Assembly (NCBI GenBank): GCA_016709965.1
Contig: JADJLT010000001.1
Span: 1,943,001-2,007,000, forward strand
Length of the DNA stretch: 64,000 nt
From: Betaproteobacteria bacterium
GTDB taxonomy: Bacteria; Pseudomonadota; Gammaproteobacteria; Burkholderiales; Rhodocyclaceae
Direction: 5' to 3'
In this document: positions 28,280 through 37,107 of the stretch, piece after piece
Numbering within the stretch: position 1 is the first letter of the stretch
Layout: each line of letters opens with the position of its first letter
Translations under genes and position numbers: made by a program
Notes under the pieces: model-generated
Databases searched by the model: none
The model's input: only the letters and a program-made list of their open reading frames with translations
Told to the model about the DNA's origin: nothing

Positions 28280-29734
28280 GTGACCCGCTTTGCCCCCGTT
28301 TATCGTGCGTTGGGCATGATCATCATGCTCTTCAGCCTGACGATGCTTGCGCCGCTGATCCTGTCATACGTCACGAAAGATGGCGCACAGTCCGCCTATG
28401 ATGAAGCATTTGCGCTGACCATGCTGTGCGGGTCTTTTCTCTGGTATCGCTACCGTCGCTGCAAGCGCGAGTTGAATATTCGCGATGGCTTTCTGATGGT
28501 GGTACTCGTTTGGACAGTCCTGCCGGCATTTGCTGCCATCCCACTCATGTTGCAGCTCGGACTGAGTCATACCGATGCCTATTTTGAGACTGTGTCGGGG
28601 CTGACCACCACTGGATCAACCGTGTTGTCCAATCTGGACACGCTTCCCATGTCGATAAATCTTTGGCGCCACCAGTTGGTTTGGATCGGGGGTATGGGGC
28701 TGATCGTGCTTGCCATTGCCATATTGCCGCTGCTGGGTATCGGCGGGCGACAAATGTTCAAGGCTGAAACGCCTGGGCCGATGAAAGACGCCAAGATGAC
28801 GCCGCGTATCGCAGAAACGGCCAAGGGACTCTGGTTGGTCTATGTAGGCGTGTCAATTGCATGCATCGTCAGTTATCACTGGGCCGGCATGAGCTGGTTT
28901 GATGCGGTCTGCCACGGCTTTTCAACCATGGGCCTTGGCGGCTTTTCGACCCACGATGCAAGCTTCGGTTTTTTCAATTCTCCCGCTGTTGAGTTTGTGG
29001 CCATTGTTTTCATGCTGATCGCCGGCATGAATTTCGGAACATTGTTTCTGGCCGTCAGCGGACGCTCCATTCGTCCCTATCTGCATGATCCGGAGGCGGC
29101 TTGGTTTCTCGGGATAACGCTACTCAGCATTCTCGTGGTGGCCATCTATATCTGGAAGGATGGGGCTTATTCCGAACTGGATACGGCGCTTCGGCATGCG
29201 GCCTTTAATGTAATTTCCATCGCCACAACGACTGGCTACGCCAGCGTCGATTATTCGCTTTGGCCTATTTTTGCCCCCTTGTGGATGCTGTTTTTGTCCA
29301 GTTTTGTCACCAGCGCCGGCTCTACCGGTGGCGGTATCAAGATGATGAGAGCGCTGCTCCTCTACAAGCAGGTTTATCGTGAACTGCTGCGGGCGATGCA
29401 TCCCAACGCGGTTTACAACATCCGTATCGGCAGTCAGATTGCACCTCAATCCATATTGTTTGCGGTGCTTTCCTTTGGATTCATGTATATGGTCAGCATC
29501 GTTTCACTGACCTTAATTCTTGCATTTACTGGCCTTGATATCGTTTCCGCCTTTACCGCCATCGTGGCAAGTGTCAATAACACCGGGCCAGGCCTTGGCG
29601 TGGTTGGTCCTTCCACAACGTATGCGGTGCTAGAAGACTTTCAGACCTGGATCTGCATCTTTGCAATGCTGCTGGGACGACTCGAAATTTTCACTTTGCT
29701 GGTTGTTTTGACTCCCGCCTTTTGGCGGAAGTGA
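28280..29734 (+). CDS. trkH: Trk system potassium transporter TrkH
   Basis: A 484-residue multi-helix inner-membrane K+ transporter made of four membrane-pore-membrane units. The four selectivity-loop segments are visible: GLTTTGSTVL, TMGLGGFSTHD, TTTGYASVDY and SVNNTGPGLG. The start is GTG at 28280 with a GGGGTAG ribosome site. It pairs with TrkA directly upstream. A terminator hairpin follows the stop, separating it from hemE. Confidence 0.96.
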   Translation: MTRFAPVYRALGMIIMLFSLTMLAPLILSYVTKDGAQSAYDEAFALTMLCGSFLWYRYRRCKRELNIRDGFLMVVLVWTVLPAFAAIPLMLQLGLSHTDAYFETVSGLTTTGSTVLSNLDTLPMSINLWRHQLVWIGGMGLIVLAIAILPLLGIGGRQMFKAETPGPMKDAKMTPRIAETAKGLWLVYVGVSIACIVSYHWAGMSWFDAVCHGFSTMGLGGFSTHDASFGFFNSPAVEFVAIVFMLIAGMNFGTLFLAVSGRSIRPYLHDPEAAWFLGITLLSILVVAIYIWKDGAYSELDTALRHAAFNVISIATTTGYASVDYSLWPIFAPLWMLFLSSFVTSAGSTGGGIKMMRALLLYKQVYRELLRAMHPNAVYNIRIGSQIAPQSILFAVLSFGFMYMVSIVSLTLILAFTGLDIVSAFTAIVASVNNTGPGLGVVGPSTTYAVLEDFQTWICIFAMLLGRLEIFTLLVVLTPAFWRK

Positions 29735-29744
29735 CCCGGCGCCC

Positions 29745-29776
29745 GGAAAGGCGGATAATTCCGCCTTTCCGATTTT
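29745..29776 (+). terminator. Terminator hairpin between trkH and hemE
   Basis: GGAAAGGCGGA at 29745-29755 pairs with TCCGCCTTTCC at 29760-29770, loop TAAT, followed by GATTTTC. An 11-base-pair stem makes this a plausible rho-independent terminator for the trkAH transcript, though the T-run is short. Confidence 0.7.
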
Positions 29777-29791
29777 CAGGCGGAGTCCGAC

Positions 29792-30859
29792 GTGAGCCGA
29801 CCCAAGAACGATACTTTCCTGCGCGCCCTTCTCAAAGAGCCGACCGAATATACCCCGCTGTGGCTGATGCGTCAGGCCGGTCGGTATTTGCCTGAGTATT
29901 GCGAGACCCGCAAACGTGCCGGCAATTTCCTGAACTTGTGCAAGTCGCCGACCATGGCCTGCGAAGTAACGCTGCAACCTCTTGCTCGCTATGATCTGGA
30001 CGCTGCCATCCTTTTCTCGGACATCCTGACCGTTCCGGATGCAATGGGCCTCGGCCTGTATTTCGCTGAAGGCGAAGGACCGAAGTTCGAGCGCCCGCTG
30101 CGCGAAGAATGGGCGATCAACAACCTTACCGTGACCGATCCCTACGAGCATCTCGGTTACGTGATGGATGCCGTGTCGGAAATCCGTCGTGCGCTGGACA
30201 ATTCTGTGCCGCTTATCGGCTTCTCCGGCAGTCCCTATACGCTGGCTTGTTACATGGTTGAAGGCGAAGGATCGAGCGACTTCCGCAATATCAAGGGCAT
30301 GCTTTACAACCGTCCGGACCTGTTGCACCGCATCCTCTCGGTAACGGCTGATTCAGTGATCGCCTATCTGAATGCCCAGATCGATTGTGGTGCGCAGGCG
30401 GTCATGATCTTCGATACCTGGGGTGGTTCGCTCTCGAACGCAGCCTACGAAGAGTTTTCATTGCAATACATGCGGCGAATTGTTGCAGGCCTGAAGAAAG
30501 AAAAAGACGGCCAGCGCATTCCGAGCATCGTCTTTACCAAGAATGGTGGTCTGTGGCTGGAAAAAATAGCTGACATCGGCTGCGATGCTGTTGGCCTCGA
30601 CTGGACGATCGACATTGGTGATGCCCGTCGCCGTGTCGGCGACAAGGTTGCCTTGCAGGGAAATCTCGATCCGAATGTCCTGTTCGCGCAACCAGAAATC
30701 GTGGCTGCCGAAGCAAAGAAGGTGCTGGATAGCTTTGGTCACGGAAATACGGGTCACGTATTCAATCTTGGCCACGGTATTTCACAATTCACCCCACCGG
30801 ACAGTGTGACGGCACTTGTTGAGACCGTGCATTCTCACAGTCGTCTATTACGGAAGTGA
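29792..30859 (+). CDS. hemE: Uroporphyrinogen decarboxylase
   Basis: A 355-residue enzyme that removes four acetate carboxyls from uroporphyrinogen III to give coproporphyrinogen III in heme and siroheme-branch metabolism. Signature stretches are PLWLMRQAGRYLPEYCETR and the LACYMVEGEGSSDF region with the substrate-binding Tyr. The start is GTG at 29792, giving MSRPKNDTFLRALLKEPTEYTPLW as in homologues. A small terminator lies 74 bases after the stop. Next to priA, as in many betaproteobacteria. Confidence 0.97.
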   Translation: MSRPKNDTFLRALLKEPTEYTPLWLMRQAGRYLPEYCETRKRAGNFLNLCKSPTMACEVTLQPLARYDLDAAILFSDILTVPDAMGLGLYFAEGEGPKFERPLREEWAINNLTVTDPYEHLGYVMDAVSEIRRALDNSVPLIGFSGSPYTLACYMVEGEGSSDFRNIKGMLYNRPDLLHRILSVTADSVIAYLNAQIDCGAQAVMIFDTWGGSLSNAAYEEFSLQYMRRIVAGLKKEKDGQRIPSIVFTKNGGLWLEKIADIGCDAVGLDWTIDIGDARRRVGDKVALQGNLDPNVLFAQPEIVAAEAKKVLDSFGHGNTGHVFNLGHGISQFTPPDSVTALVETVHSHSRLLRK

Positions 30860-30887
30860 TAGCGATAAGTGAGCGCTAAAGCTTGAC

Positions 30888-31087
30888 TTATGCACAGAGT
30901 TTTGCGTTTCTGTACAAATAAAATCAGGAAAGCCCTTGACTCAAGGGTTTTTGCTTAAGCTTCTGAATTTAAACGAATTTGACTGTTGCTTAATATTTCG
31001 GCAGAGTGACAAATACCTTACCAAACCGTTACCTGGCGCCAAGTTCGAAAAGAAATCCACAAACTTATCCACAGAATTTGTGGACAA
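30888..31087. promoter_or_regulatory. AT-rich hemE-priA spacer with DnaA-box-like sites
   Basis: This 274-base spacer (30860-31133) is much more AT-rich than its surroundings. It holds TTATGCACA at 30888-30896 (+), a perfect TTATCCACA at 31065-31073 (+), TTGTCCACA at 31079-31087 (minus strand), and a weaker AAATCCACA at 31053-31061. The last three fall within 35 bases. An inverted repeat AAAACGCCA/TGGCGTTTT (31092-31127) lies just upstream of priA. DnaA binding is inferred from the consensus TTWTNCACA. It could regulate priA or mark an origin-like element. Confidence 0.5.
30933..30952 (+). terminator. Small terminator after hemE
   Basis: CCCTT (30933-30937) pairs with AAGGG (30943-30947) around a five-base loop, followed by five T. 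The stem is short, so confidence is moderate. Confidence 0.5.
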
Positions 31088-31133
31088 CTCTAAAACGCCA
31101 ATTTTGTTGCTGTAAATCTGGCGTTTTGAAGAA

Positions 31134-33140
31134 ATGACGGCTTTGGCCGGTAAATCCATGCCCGTATTGCGCGTTGCACTCGATTTGCCGCTGTATCGTC
31201 TTTTTGATTACGTGGCTGAATCCGCGTCGACCGCGGATATTGGCTATCGGGTGCGTGTGCCATTCGGTCGTGGTGAAAAACTTGGGGTGATTGTTGAGGT
31301 CGCCACCGAGAGCGACTGGCCACTGGATCAATTAAAGATGGCAAGCGAAATCTTGCGCGATTTGCCGCCATTGCCCGCCGATTTTTTCAAGCTCTGTGAA
31401 TTTGCCAGTACTTATTATCAGGCTGCCTATGGCGAGGTTCTCCTTCAGGCCTTGCCAGCTGGTCTGAAACGTCTCGATCCGCCAAGTCGCCGGAACGCTC
31501 GCGTCAGCGCAAAGCCTGCCTCCGTGCAAGCGCCGTTGCTGACCGACGAACAGGCAGAGGCGCTTGCTGGCATTGATCCAGCCGCTGGTTTTTCGGTTCA
31601 TCTGCTACATGGTGTGACGGGCAGTGGAAAGACCGAGGTATACCTGCGCCTTGTGGAACAAGCGCTGGCGGGCGGCAAGCAGGCCCTGCTGTTGGTTCCG
31701 GAAATCAACTTGACCCCGCAGCTTGAAGGCCGGGTGCGTGCCCGCTTTCCCGATGCCGGCGTGGTATCGCTTCACAGCGAATTGGCAGAGGCCGCTCGAG
31801 AGCGCAACTGGCGGGCAGCATTTGCGGGCGAGGCCAGCATCATTCTGGGTACCCGGCTTTCGATCTTTACCCCGCTTCCCCGATTAGGCCTGATTGTCAT
31901 TGATGAAGAGCACGATTCATCATTCAAACAGCAGGATGGCATGCGTTACTCGGCGCGCGATGTCGCTGTCTTTCGGGCTCACCAGCTTGGCATACCAATT
32001 CTGCTCGGTTCGGCGACACCTTCACTGGAGTCGTGGGCGAACGCTCAGGGGGGCCGCTACGGTCTGCTAAAGCTGAATCAACGGGCAAATCCCGAAGCGA
32101 CGCTACCTGAAGTACGCATACTTGATACGCGAAAGATGGTTTTGAAGGAGGGGGTCAGTGAGCCGTTGATCGCCGCCATCAAGGAACGTCTGGCCCGCGG
32201 CGAACAGAGCCTCGTTTTTTTGAATCGTCGTGGATACGCGCCGGTGCTGGCCTGCACTGCCTGCGGCTGGATCTCGCGCTGCACGCGCTGTGCAGCAAAC
32301 ATGGTGCTCCATCTCGCAGATCGTCGCTTGCGCTGCCATCACTGCGGCTGCGAACACCGTATCCCCAAGGCTTGTCCGACCTGCGGCAATCAGGACATTC
32401 ATCCTTTCGGCCGTGGCACGCAGCGCCTTGAGATCTGGTTGCAGGAGCAATTTCCGGGAGCGCGCATCCTCCGTGTTGATCGCGATTCAGTGAAAAGCCG
32501 CAAGCAATGGGAGGCGATGCTTTCACTTATCCACGGCGGACAAGCGGACATCCTGGTCGGCACCCAGATGCTGGCAAAGGGACACGATTTTCCGAAGTTG
32601 ACGCTGGTCGGTGCGCTTGGTGCTGACGCTGCACTCTATGCCGCTGATTGGCGCGCGCCGGAACGCTTGTTTGCCCAGTTGATGCAAGTTGCAGGGCGCG
32701 CAGGGCGTGCGGAGCTCAAGGGCGAGGTGCTGATTCAAACCGAGTACCCGGATCACCCCTTGTTCGCAGCCTTGGTCGATCACGATTACCCGGGATTTGC
32801 CGCGCAGCAACTCAAGGAGCGCGAGCAAGCAGGATTCCCACCCTATGCCTTTCAGGCAATGCTGCGTGCCGAATCTCCGGAGATGGCGGATGCCATTGCG
32901 TTTCTGAAGACAGCAGCTGCGTTACCTGTCATTGGGGATCACGAAAATATCCTGATTTACGATCCGGTGCCGATGAAGCTGGCTCGATTGGCCAATCTGG
33001 AGCGTGGCCAGTTGTTGGCTGAGTCTCATTCACGTCCAGCCTTGCAGCAGTTTCTGCCGTGCTGGCGAGAGGCCATTCAGGGTATCAAGGCGCCTTCAAA
33101 GTTACGCTGGCATATCGAGGTTGATCCGCTGGAGTTTTGA
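31134..33140 (+). CDS. priA: Primosomal replication restart helicase PriA
   Basis: A 668-residue helicase that restarts stalled replication forks. It has an N-terminal 3'-DNA-binding domain (PVLRVALDLPLYRLFDYV), Walker A HGVTGSGKTEVYL, the DEEH box IVIDEEHDSSFKQQDGMRYSARD, TLGSATPS-like motif III (LLGSATPSLESW), and an eight-cysteine zinc region (CTACGWISRCTRC...CHHCGCEH...CPTCGN). Homologues usually begin at the equivalent of the second ATG, 31158; the ATG at 31134 would add eight residues, and neither has a strong ribosome site. It is convergent with the MFS gene. Confidence 0.95.
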   Translation: MTALAGKSMPVLRVALDLPLYRLFDYVAESASTADIGYRVRVPFGRGEKLGVIVEVATESDWPLDQLKMASEILRDLPPLPADFFKLCEFASTYYQAAYGEVLLQALPAGLKRLDPPSRRNARVSAKPASVQAPLLTDEQAEALAGIDPAAGFSVHLLHGVTGSGKTEVYLRLVEQALAGGKQALLLVPEINLTPQLEGRVRARFPDAGVVSLHSELAEAARERNWRAAFAGEASIILGTRLSIFTPLPRLGLIVIDEEHDSSFKQQDGMRYSARDVAVFRAHQLGIPILLGSATPSLESWANAQGGRYGLLKLNQRANPEATLPEVRILDTRKMVLKEGVSEPLIAAIKERLARGEQSLVFLNRRGYAPVLACTACGWISRCTRCAANMVLHLADRRLRCHHCGCEHRIPKACPTCGNQDIHPFGRGTQRLEIWLQEQFPGARILRVDRDSVKSRKQWEAMLSLIHGGQADILVGTQMLAKGHDFPKLTLVGALGADAALYAADWRAPERLFAQLMQVAGRAGRAELKGEVLIQTEYPDHPLFAALVDHDYPGFAAQQLKEREQAGFPPYAFQAMLRAESPEMADAIAFLKTAAALPVIGDHENILIYDPVPMKLARLANLERGQLLAESHSRPALQQFLPCWREAIQGIKAPSKLRWHIEVDPLEF

Positions 33141-33167
33141 GACAGCGTTGGCACCATTTCCCCACGC

Positions 33168-34397
33168 CTATACGGTAAGCGGGTTTTTGTCGGTCGGTCG
33201 CAAAAACCAGATGAGCGCTCCAAGCTGGCCGCTGAGTAAAGCAAAGAAAGTGAGCCGGAAAGCAGCGATAGTGCTCCAGCCACTGGCTTGAAGGGTATCT
33301 ACAAGCGCACCGATCCCCCATTGAAGGCCGAATGCACCGACGAAAACGAGCAGATTCAGCGATGTATTTGCCCGTCCGGAAAGGGTGACTGGAAACGACT
33401 GCGCAACCAGTGAATAGGAGATGTTGGAGAGTGAGAAGCAGGCGCCCAGGACAGGCCAAAGTAGGTGTCCGGCGAAACCCGGCCGACTGGCGATCAGGCA
33501 GAAACAGGCGATAGCGAGCATCATGGCGCCGCGATAGATTTTCTCCAGCTTTATGCCTCGATGCACTAGGGCGGTAGCGAAGAAACCCATGAACAGGAAT
33601 CCCCCGAGCATGGCCGCACTGATCCAGGTCAGTCGGGTCGCAATTGCTGCGCGATCCAGCCCTTCCAGCACGGTCATCCAGCGTGATGCCCACAGACCCT
33701 GCACGGCCATGAAACCGCCGGTCATCCAGAACCCCATCGGTGCATAGCGCCAGAAATGGCGATCCGAAAATACCATCCTGACGCCGGCAAGTTGTTCCTT
33801 GAAGCCTGCGCCCTTCGTCTCGCTGGCTTTGTCTGGCACTGAAAACCAGATGGTGGTCGCGACCAACAGCGTGGCAGTTGCAAGTCCAAACGCAATTTCC
33901 CGCCAGCCAGTAAAGCCGAGGGCGAACTCAAGCGGTTTGGATGCGGCCAGTGCGCCCAGGCCGCCGGAGGCCATGATCCAGCCGGTCAGCGAGGCCTGTC
34001 GGTTGGCTGGAAACCATTGGGCAAAGGCTTTGAATGAGGCCATCAGGCAGGCGGATACGCCAAGCCCGATCAGCGCCCTGCCGATGGCCAGGCCGCTCAA
34101 GGTAACTGACATGGCAAATACGGCAGCACCCGTGGCTGCCAGCAGCAGCAGCCCGGCTTCGACTCGGCGAGGCCCGAAGCGGTCAAGTAGCATGCCGAGC
34201 GGCAATTGCGCCGCACCGAAGGCGAGAAAATAGGTACTGGTCAGCAGGCCGAGCGCGTTGTCGCCGAGATCAAGCTCCTGTGCGAGTACCGGGCCGATAA
34301 CTGCGTTAGCCGTTCGAAAAAGGTAGGACAGGAAATAACCGGCAGCAAAGGGCAGGAATAGCTGGACCCAAAGGCGATGCGTTTCGGGGGAGTTCAC
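33168..34397 (-). CDS. MFS transporter
   Basis: A protein of about 409 residues with around 12 hydrophobic helices. The signature between helices 2 and 3 is LGMLLDRFGPRRVEAG, typical of the major facilitator superfamily. The substrate is not evident. The GTG at 34397 is chosen because it overlaps the MOSC gene stop (GTGA), and an earlier ATG at 34496 would add 33 polar residues read from within the MOSC gene. Translational coupling to the MOSC gene is likely. Confidence 0.85.
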   Translation of the reverse strand: MNSPETHRLWVQLFLPFAAGYFLSYLFRTANAVIGPVLAQELDLGDNALGLLTSTYFLAFGAAQLPLGMLLDRFGPRRVEAGLLLLAATGAAVFAMSVTLSGLAIGRALIGLGVSACLMASFKAFAQWFPANRQASLTGWIMASGGLGALAASKPLEFALGFTGWREIAFGLATATLLVATTIWFSVPDKASETKGAGFKEQLAGVRMVFSDRHFWRYAPMGFWMTGGFMAVQGLWASRWMTVLEGLDRAAIATRLTWISAAMLGGFLFMGFFATALVHRGIKLEKIYRGAMMLAIACFCLIASRPGFAGHLLWPVLGACFSLSNISYSLVAQSFPVTLSGRANTSLNLLVFVGAFGLQWGIGALVDTLQASGWSTIAAFRLTFFALLSGQLGALIWFLRPTDKNPLTV

Positions 34398-35098
34398 GTC
34401 TTGTCCCGTTCCACGTGAAACGGCTCGGATGACGAGACTGACTTTTTCTGATTTTTGCGCAGCCAATCGATGCGAGTGACGATCTTTTGCTTCCATTGAT
34501 TGGCGATACCAGTGGTAGTTGCCAGCCTTTCAAGGTCGGACAGGGCGGGGCGGTGAGATTGCCAGCAGATCATGGCCTCTGCCAGCGTGAAAGCGCCTTC
34601 AGCCGCCATCTCCAGATCAAGATCTTCACCCGGGGCAACATCGCCGGGGGTAAGCACTGACCAGTACCAGCCTGTCAGCCGCTGCTCGGCAATGTAGGCT
34701 GCCATGCCGTCAGTCGAGAAGCGCTCATCAATTTTCCAGCAAGGATTGCGCGGCTGGCAGACTTGCAGGCGAGCACTGCCGAGGCGCCAGATGTCGCCAA
34801 TGCGGACGCCGTTTTCATCGAGATTGAGCGTCGAGATATTTTCACCGAGGCTGCCGATGACTAGTTGCGGTGCAGCATCAGGAAAACGCTCGGCAAGCTT
34901 GGCGTAATGGCTTGCCGGATAGAGGTGAACCGCTTTTTCCGGACCGCCGTGGACGCGTCTGTCGGCTTGAAAGTCGCCGACAAAGCCGTCCCGGCGAAGT
35001 TCGAGTGTTGTGCCAACCCGCTCCTTGTACATGCCCGTCGGGCGGCCGGACTCAGGAAGCGGCCGAATGCCGCCAATGAAAAGGGTAACTTGAATCAT
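34394..35098 (-). CDS. MOSC domain protein, YiiM type
   Basis: A 234-residue protein with the MOSC (molybdenum cofactor sulfurase C-terminal) fold. DGFVGDFQADRRVHGGPEKAVHLYP and the SLGENIST motif are family hallmarks, and QPRNPCWKID carries the conserved Cys thought to bind the cofactor. E. coli YiiM reduces hydroxylated base analogues; a similar role is inferred. The C-terminal residues PFHVERD are encoded by a parS-like sequence (34408-34421), so this tail may be shaped by DNA-site rather than protein selection. Confidence 0.87.
   Translation of the reverse strand: MIQVTLFIGGIRPLPESGRPTGMYKERVGTTLELRRDGFVGDFQADRRVHGGPEKAVHLYPASHYAKLAERFPDAAPQLVIGSLGENISTLNLDENGVRIGDIWRLGSARLQVCQPRNPCWKIDERFSTDGMAAYIAEQRLTGWYWSVLTPGDVAPGEDLDLEMAAEGAFTLAEAMICWQSHRPALSDLERLATTTGIANQWKQKIVTRIDWLRKNQKKSVSSSEPFHVERDKT
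34408..34421. other. parS-like ParB binding site in the MOSC gene
   Basis: GTTCCACGTGAAAC fits the parS core GTTNCACGTGNAAC and is the exact reverse complement of the 14-mer at 12670-12683. It encodes the last residues of the MOSC protein. Confidence 0.65.
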
Positions 35099-35116
35099 GA
35101 TCGCCGGATTTTGCCA

Positions 35117-36013
35117 TCAATCCCATAACCATGCGGCGCCACGAACGCCCGAGGAGTCACCATGGGTAGGTGGCAGAAATTTTGTTTCAAAAAAGTCGGA
35201 AAAAACGTGTTGACCGCAGCATTCGGGCAAATTCCGGTACAGCCGCTGCATTTTGGACACACCTCCACCAAGCACAATAACGTCGGGATCCAGAAGGTTG
35301 ATGACGCTGGCCAAGGCCCTGCCCAAGCGGACTTCATAACGTTGCAGGGTCGCTTCGCAAGAAGCATTGCCCGCACTAGCGCGACTCTCTATTTCTGCGG
35401 CACTCAACAGTTCGCCGGTATGGCGCTGATGATCCGCGGCCAGTGCCGGTCCTGAAAGATAGGTTTCTACACAGCCATGGCGACCACAGTAGCAAGCCGG
35501 CAAGGGTAGATCGTCGGCTGTTGGCAGTGGCAGAGGATTGTGTCCCCACTCGCCGGCAATTGAATTGGCACCGACCATGACTTGGCGACGTATCACGATG
35601 CCGCCACCGACACCGGTACCCAGAATGACGCCGAAGACGTTTTCAACATCGCGTCCGCTGCCGTCGATGGCCTCGGAGAGTGCGAAGCAGTTTGCGTCGT
35701 TCGCAAGTCGCACGTCGCGTTGCAGCAAGGCTTGGAGGTCTCTTCTTAGCGGTTTGCCGTTCAGGCTGGTCGAATTGGCGTTTTTGATCAGTCCGGTGAG
35801 GCGCGACTCGGCGCCCGGAATGCCGATTCCGACTGTTCCGGGTTGTCCAAGCTTGTGTTCGGTATCTTCAACCAGGGCGGCAACGGCCTTCAGTGTTGCC
35901 ATGTAGTCACCTTGCGGCGTCGCGACCCGTCGCCGTATGAGTTCGCGCCCATTCTCAGCCAGCGCGATGACCTCAATTTTGGTGCCGCCAAGATCAATGC
36001 CGATACGTAACAT
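35117..36013 (-). CDS. ROK family sugar kinase (fructokinase-like)
   Basis: A 298-residue cytoplasmic kinase. The N-terminal ATP motif is IGIDLGGTKIEVIAL; the catalytic region has NDANCFALSEA with the acid/base Asp; GVILGTGVGGGIV is the second phosphate loop. The ROK zinc motif CYCGRHGCVETYLSGPAL is intact. The sequence resembles E. coli Mak/YajF, which phosphorylates fructose, but glucose or N-acetylglucosamine are possible. It lies between the MOSC gene and a methyltransferase gene on the same strand, with short gaps. Confidence 0.88.
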   Translation of the reverse strand: MLRIGIDLGGTKIEVIALAENGRELIRRRVATPQGDYMATLKAVAALVEDTEHKLGQPGTVGIGIPGAESRLTGLIKNANSTSLNGKPLRRDLQALLQRDVRLANDANCFALSEAIDGSGRDVENVFGVILGTGVGGGIVIRRQVMVGANSIAGEWGHNPLPLPTADDLPLPACYCGRHGCVETYLSGPALAADHQRHTGELLSAAEIESRASAGNASCEATLQRYEVRLGRALASVINLLDPDVIVLGGGVSKMQRLYRNLPECCGQHVFSDFFETKFLPPTHGDSSGVRGAAWLWD

Positions 36014-36029
36014 CGTGGATTTCTGTACG

Positions 36030-36680
36030 CTAGACCCGAACAGCGATGCCTTTCACGTTGCCATAAGTGGTGGTCAACGTACGTAGTACGCTGGCACCGA
36101 CCTCGAGGAGCAAGGCAAATAAATTGCGCTCGGAATACAGACAGACGGGCTGTCGAATATCGTATTTTTCGGCAAGTGCCGGGGAAAGCTCGGCAAAGCG
36201 TTGATCGATTGTCAGCTCACGGTCGGCGTAGCCTTCACTCAATTCTGAATGCAAGCCAAGCAAGGAGATGTACAGCTTGCCGCCAATTTTTAGCTTGAGC
36301 AACAATTGCCGCGCAACCCGGAGAGCCTCATCGTAAGGCAGGGTGCATAGGTCGCTGCCAAGAACGATGATGTCGAACGGCTGGCCATGTAAATCCACTG
36401 GAAGATCAGACAACGCGCCGGCAGCAAATGAAATTTCGTCGCGCATCCCGGCGGCCAGGATTCTGCCCTCGATTTCCTGTTTATGGCTGAGAGTATCAGC
36501 GACAACGACCTGAGCGCCAAGACGGGCAAACTTGATGGCCATCTCGCAACGCTTGTCAGTGAGGGTCAGTACTGAAACCTGCCGATCAACCCGCTGACGT
36601 TTGACGCATTCCTCCAATGCAAAGCGATCAAGTTCGTCAGCCCCTGTCTCCAGTGGATTGGCTGTAATATTGGACGTCAT
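36030..36680 (-). CDS. Putative SAM-dependent methyltransferase
   Basis: A 216-residue protein with a Rossmann-like layout: SVLTLTDKRCEMAIKFARLGAQVVVADT as strand 1 to strand 2, the LSDLPVDLHGQPFDIIVLGSDL segment as strand 4, and LLLKLKIGGKLYISLLGLHSE as strand 5 with its turn. The glycine-rich motif I is atypical (TLTDKRCE), so the assignment rests on the overall pattern. The substrate is unknown. It starts divergently from the DUF1840 gene. Confidence 0.55.
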   Translation of the reverse strand: MTSNITANPLETGADELDRFALEECVKRQRVDRQVSVLTLTDKRCEMAIKFARLGAQVVVADTLSHKQEIEGRILAAGMRDEISFAAGALSDLPVDLHGQPFDIIVLGSDLCTLPYDEALRVARQLLLKLKIGGKLYISLLGLHSELSEGYADRELTIDQRFAELSPALAEKYDIRQPVCLYSERNLFALLLEVGASVLRTLTTTYGNVKGIAVRV

Positions 36681-36762
36681 ATTTTGTTGTCTCCCTTCAG
36701 CTCATTGTGCACAAGGCTGGATAGCGTGACAACCAGGAATCAACTCAGCGAAAGGAAAAAGA

Positions 36763-37098
36763 ATGCTAGTACGCTTTTTATCCAGTGAAACAGGGGAAAT
36801 TCTGATGTTCGCGGAAGCAGCTCGTCCCTTGCTGCAGGCCATTGGCAAGGAAACAACTGCGCGGGGCACCTTTACCCAGGCCGAAATGGCAGATGCCGCA
36901 CGGCGCTTGAGCGAGGCGGTGAAGAATGCAGATGCGCCCCCACCTCAAGATGATGAGATTGACGAAAAAACCGGAAAAAAGAAGGAGCCTGTTGTCGCAA
37001 TCAGTCAGCGTGCCTGGCCGTTGATCGACATGCTGGAGCGCACCAGTAAAGGTGGCTCCAAGGCAAATATTGTCTGGGAAGCCTCGGCTGACTTTTAA
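36763..37098 (+). CDS. DUF1840 family protein
   Basis: A 111-residue small protein. The N-terminus MLVRFLSSETGEILMFAEAARPLLQAIGKE and the C-terminal ISQRAWPLIDMLERTSKGGSKANIVW match the DUF1840 family, which is restricted mainly to betaproteobacteria. A polar, Lys/Asp-rich linker (about residues 60-80) joins the halves. Function unknown. It has its own promoter region, divergent from the methyltransferase, and ends nine bases before the convergent hybrid kinase. Confidence 0.8.
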   Translation: MLVRFLSSETGEILMFAEAARPLLQAIGKETTARGTFTQAEMADAARRLSEAVKNADAPPPQDDEIDEKTGKKKEPVVAISQRAWPLIDMLERTSKGGSKANIVWEASADF

Positions 37099-37107
37099 GG
37101 CCGATGT

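Noticed and set aside
30860..31133. Chromosomal replication origin between hemE and priA
   Set aside because: DnaA boxes are present but no dnaA or dnaN is nearby, and the genes to the left run towards the site. It is reported as a DnaA-box cluster only.
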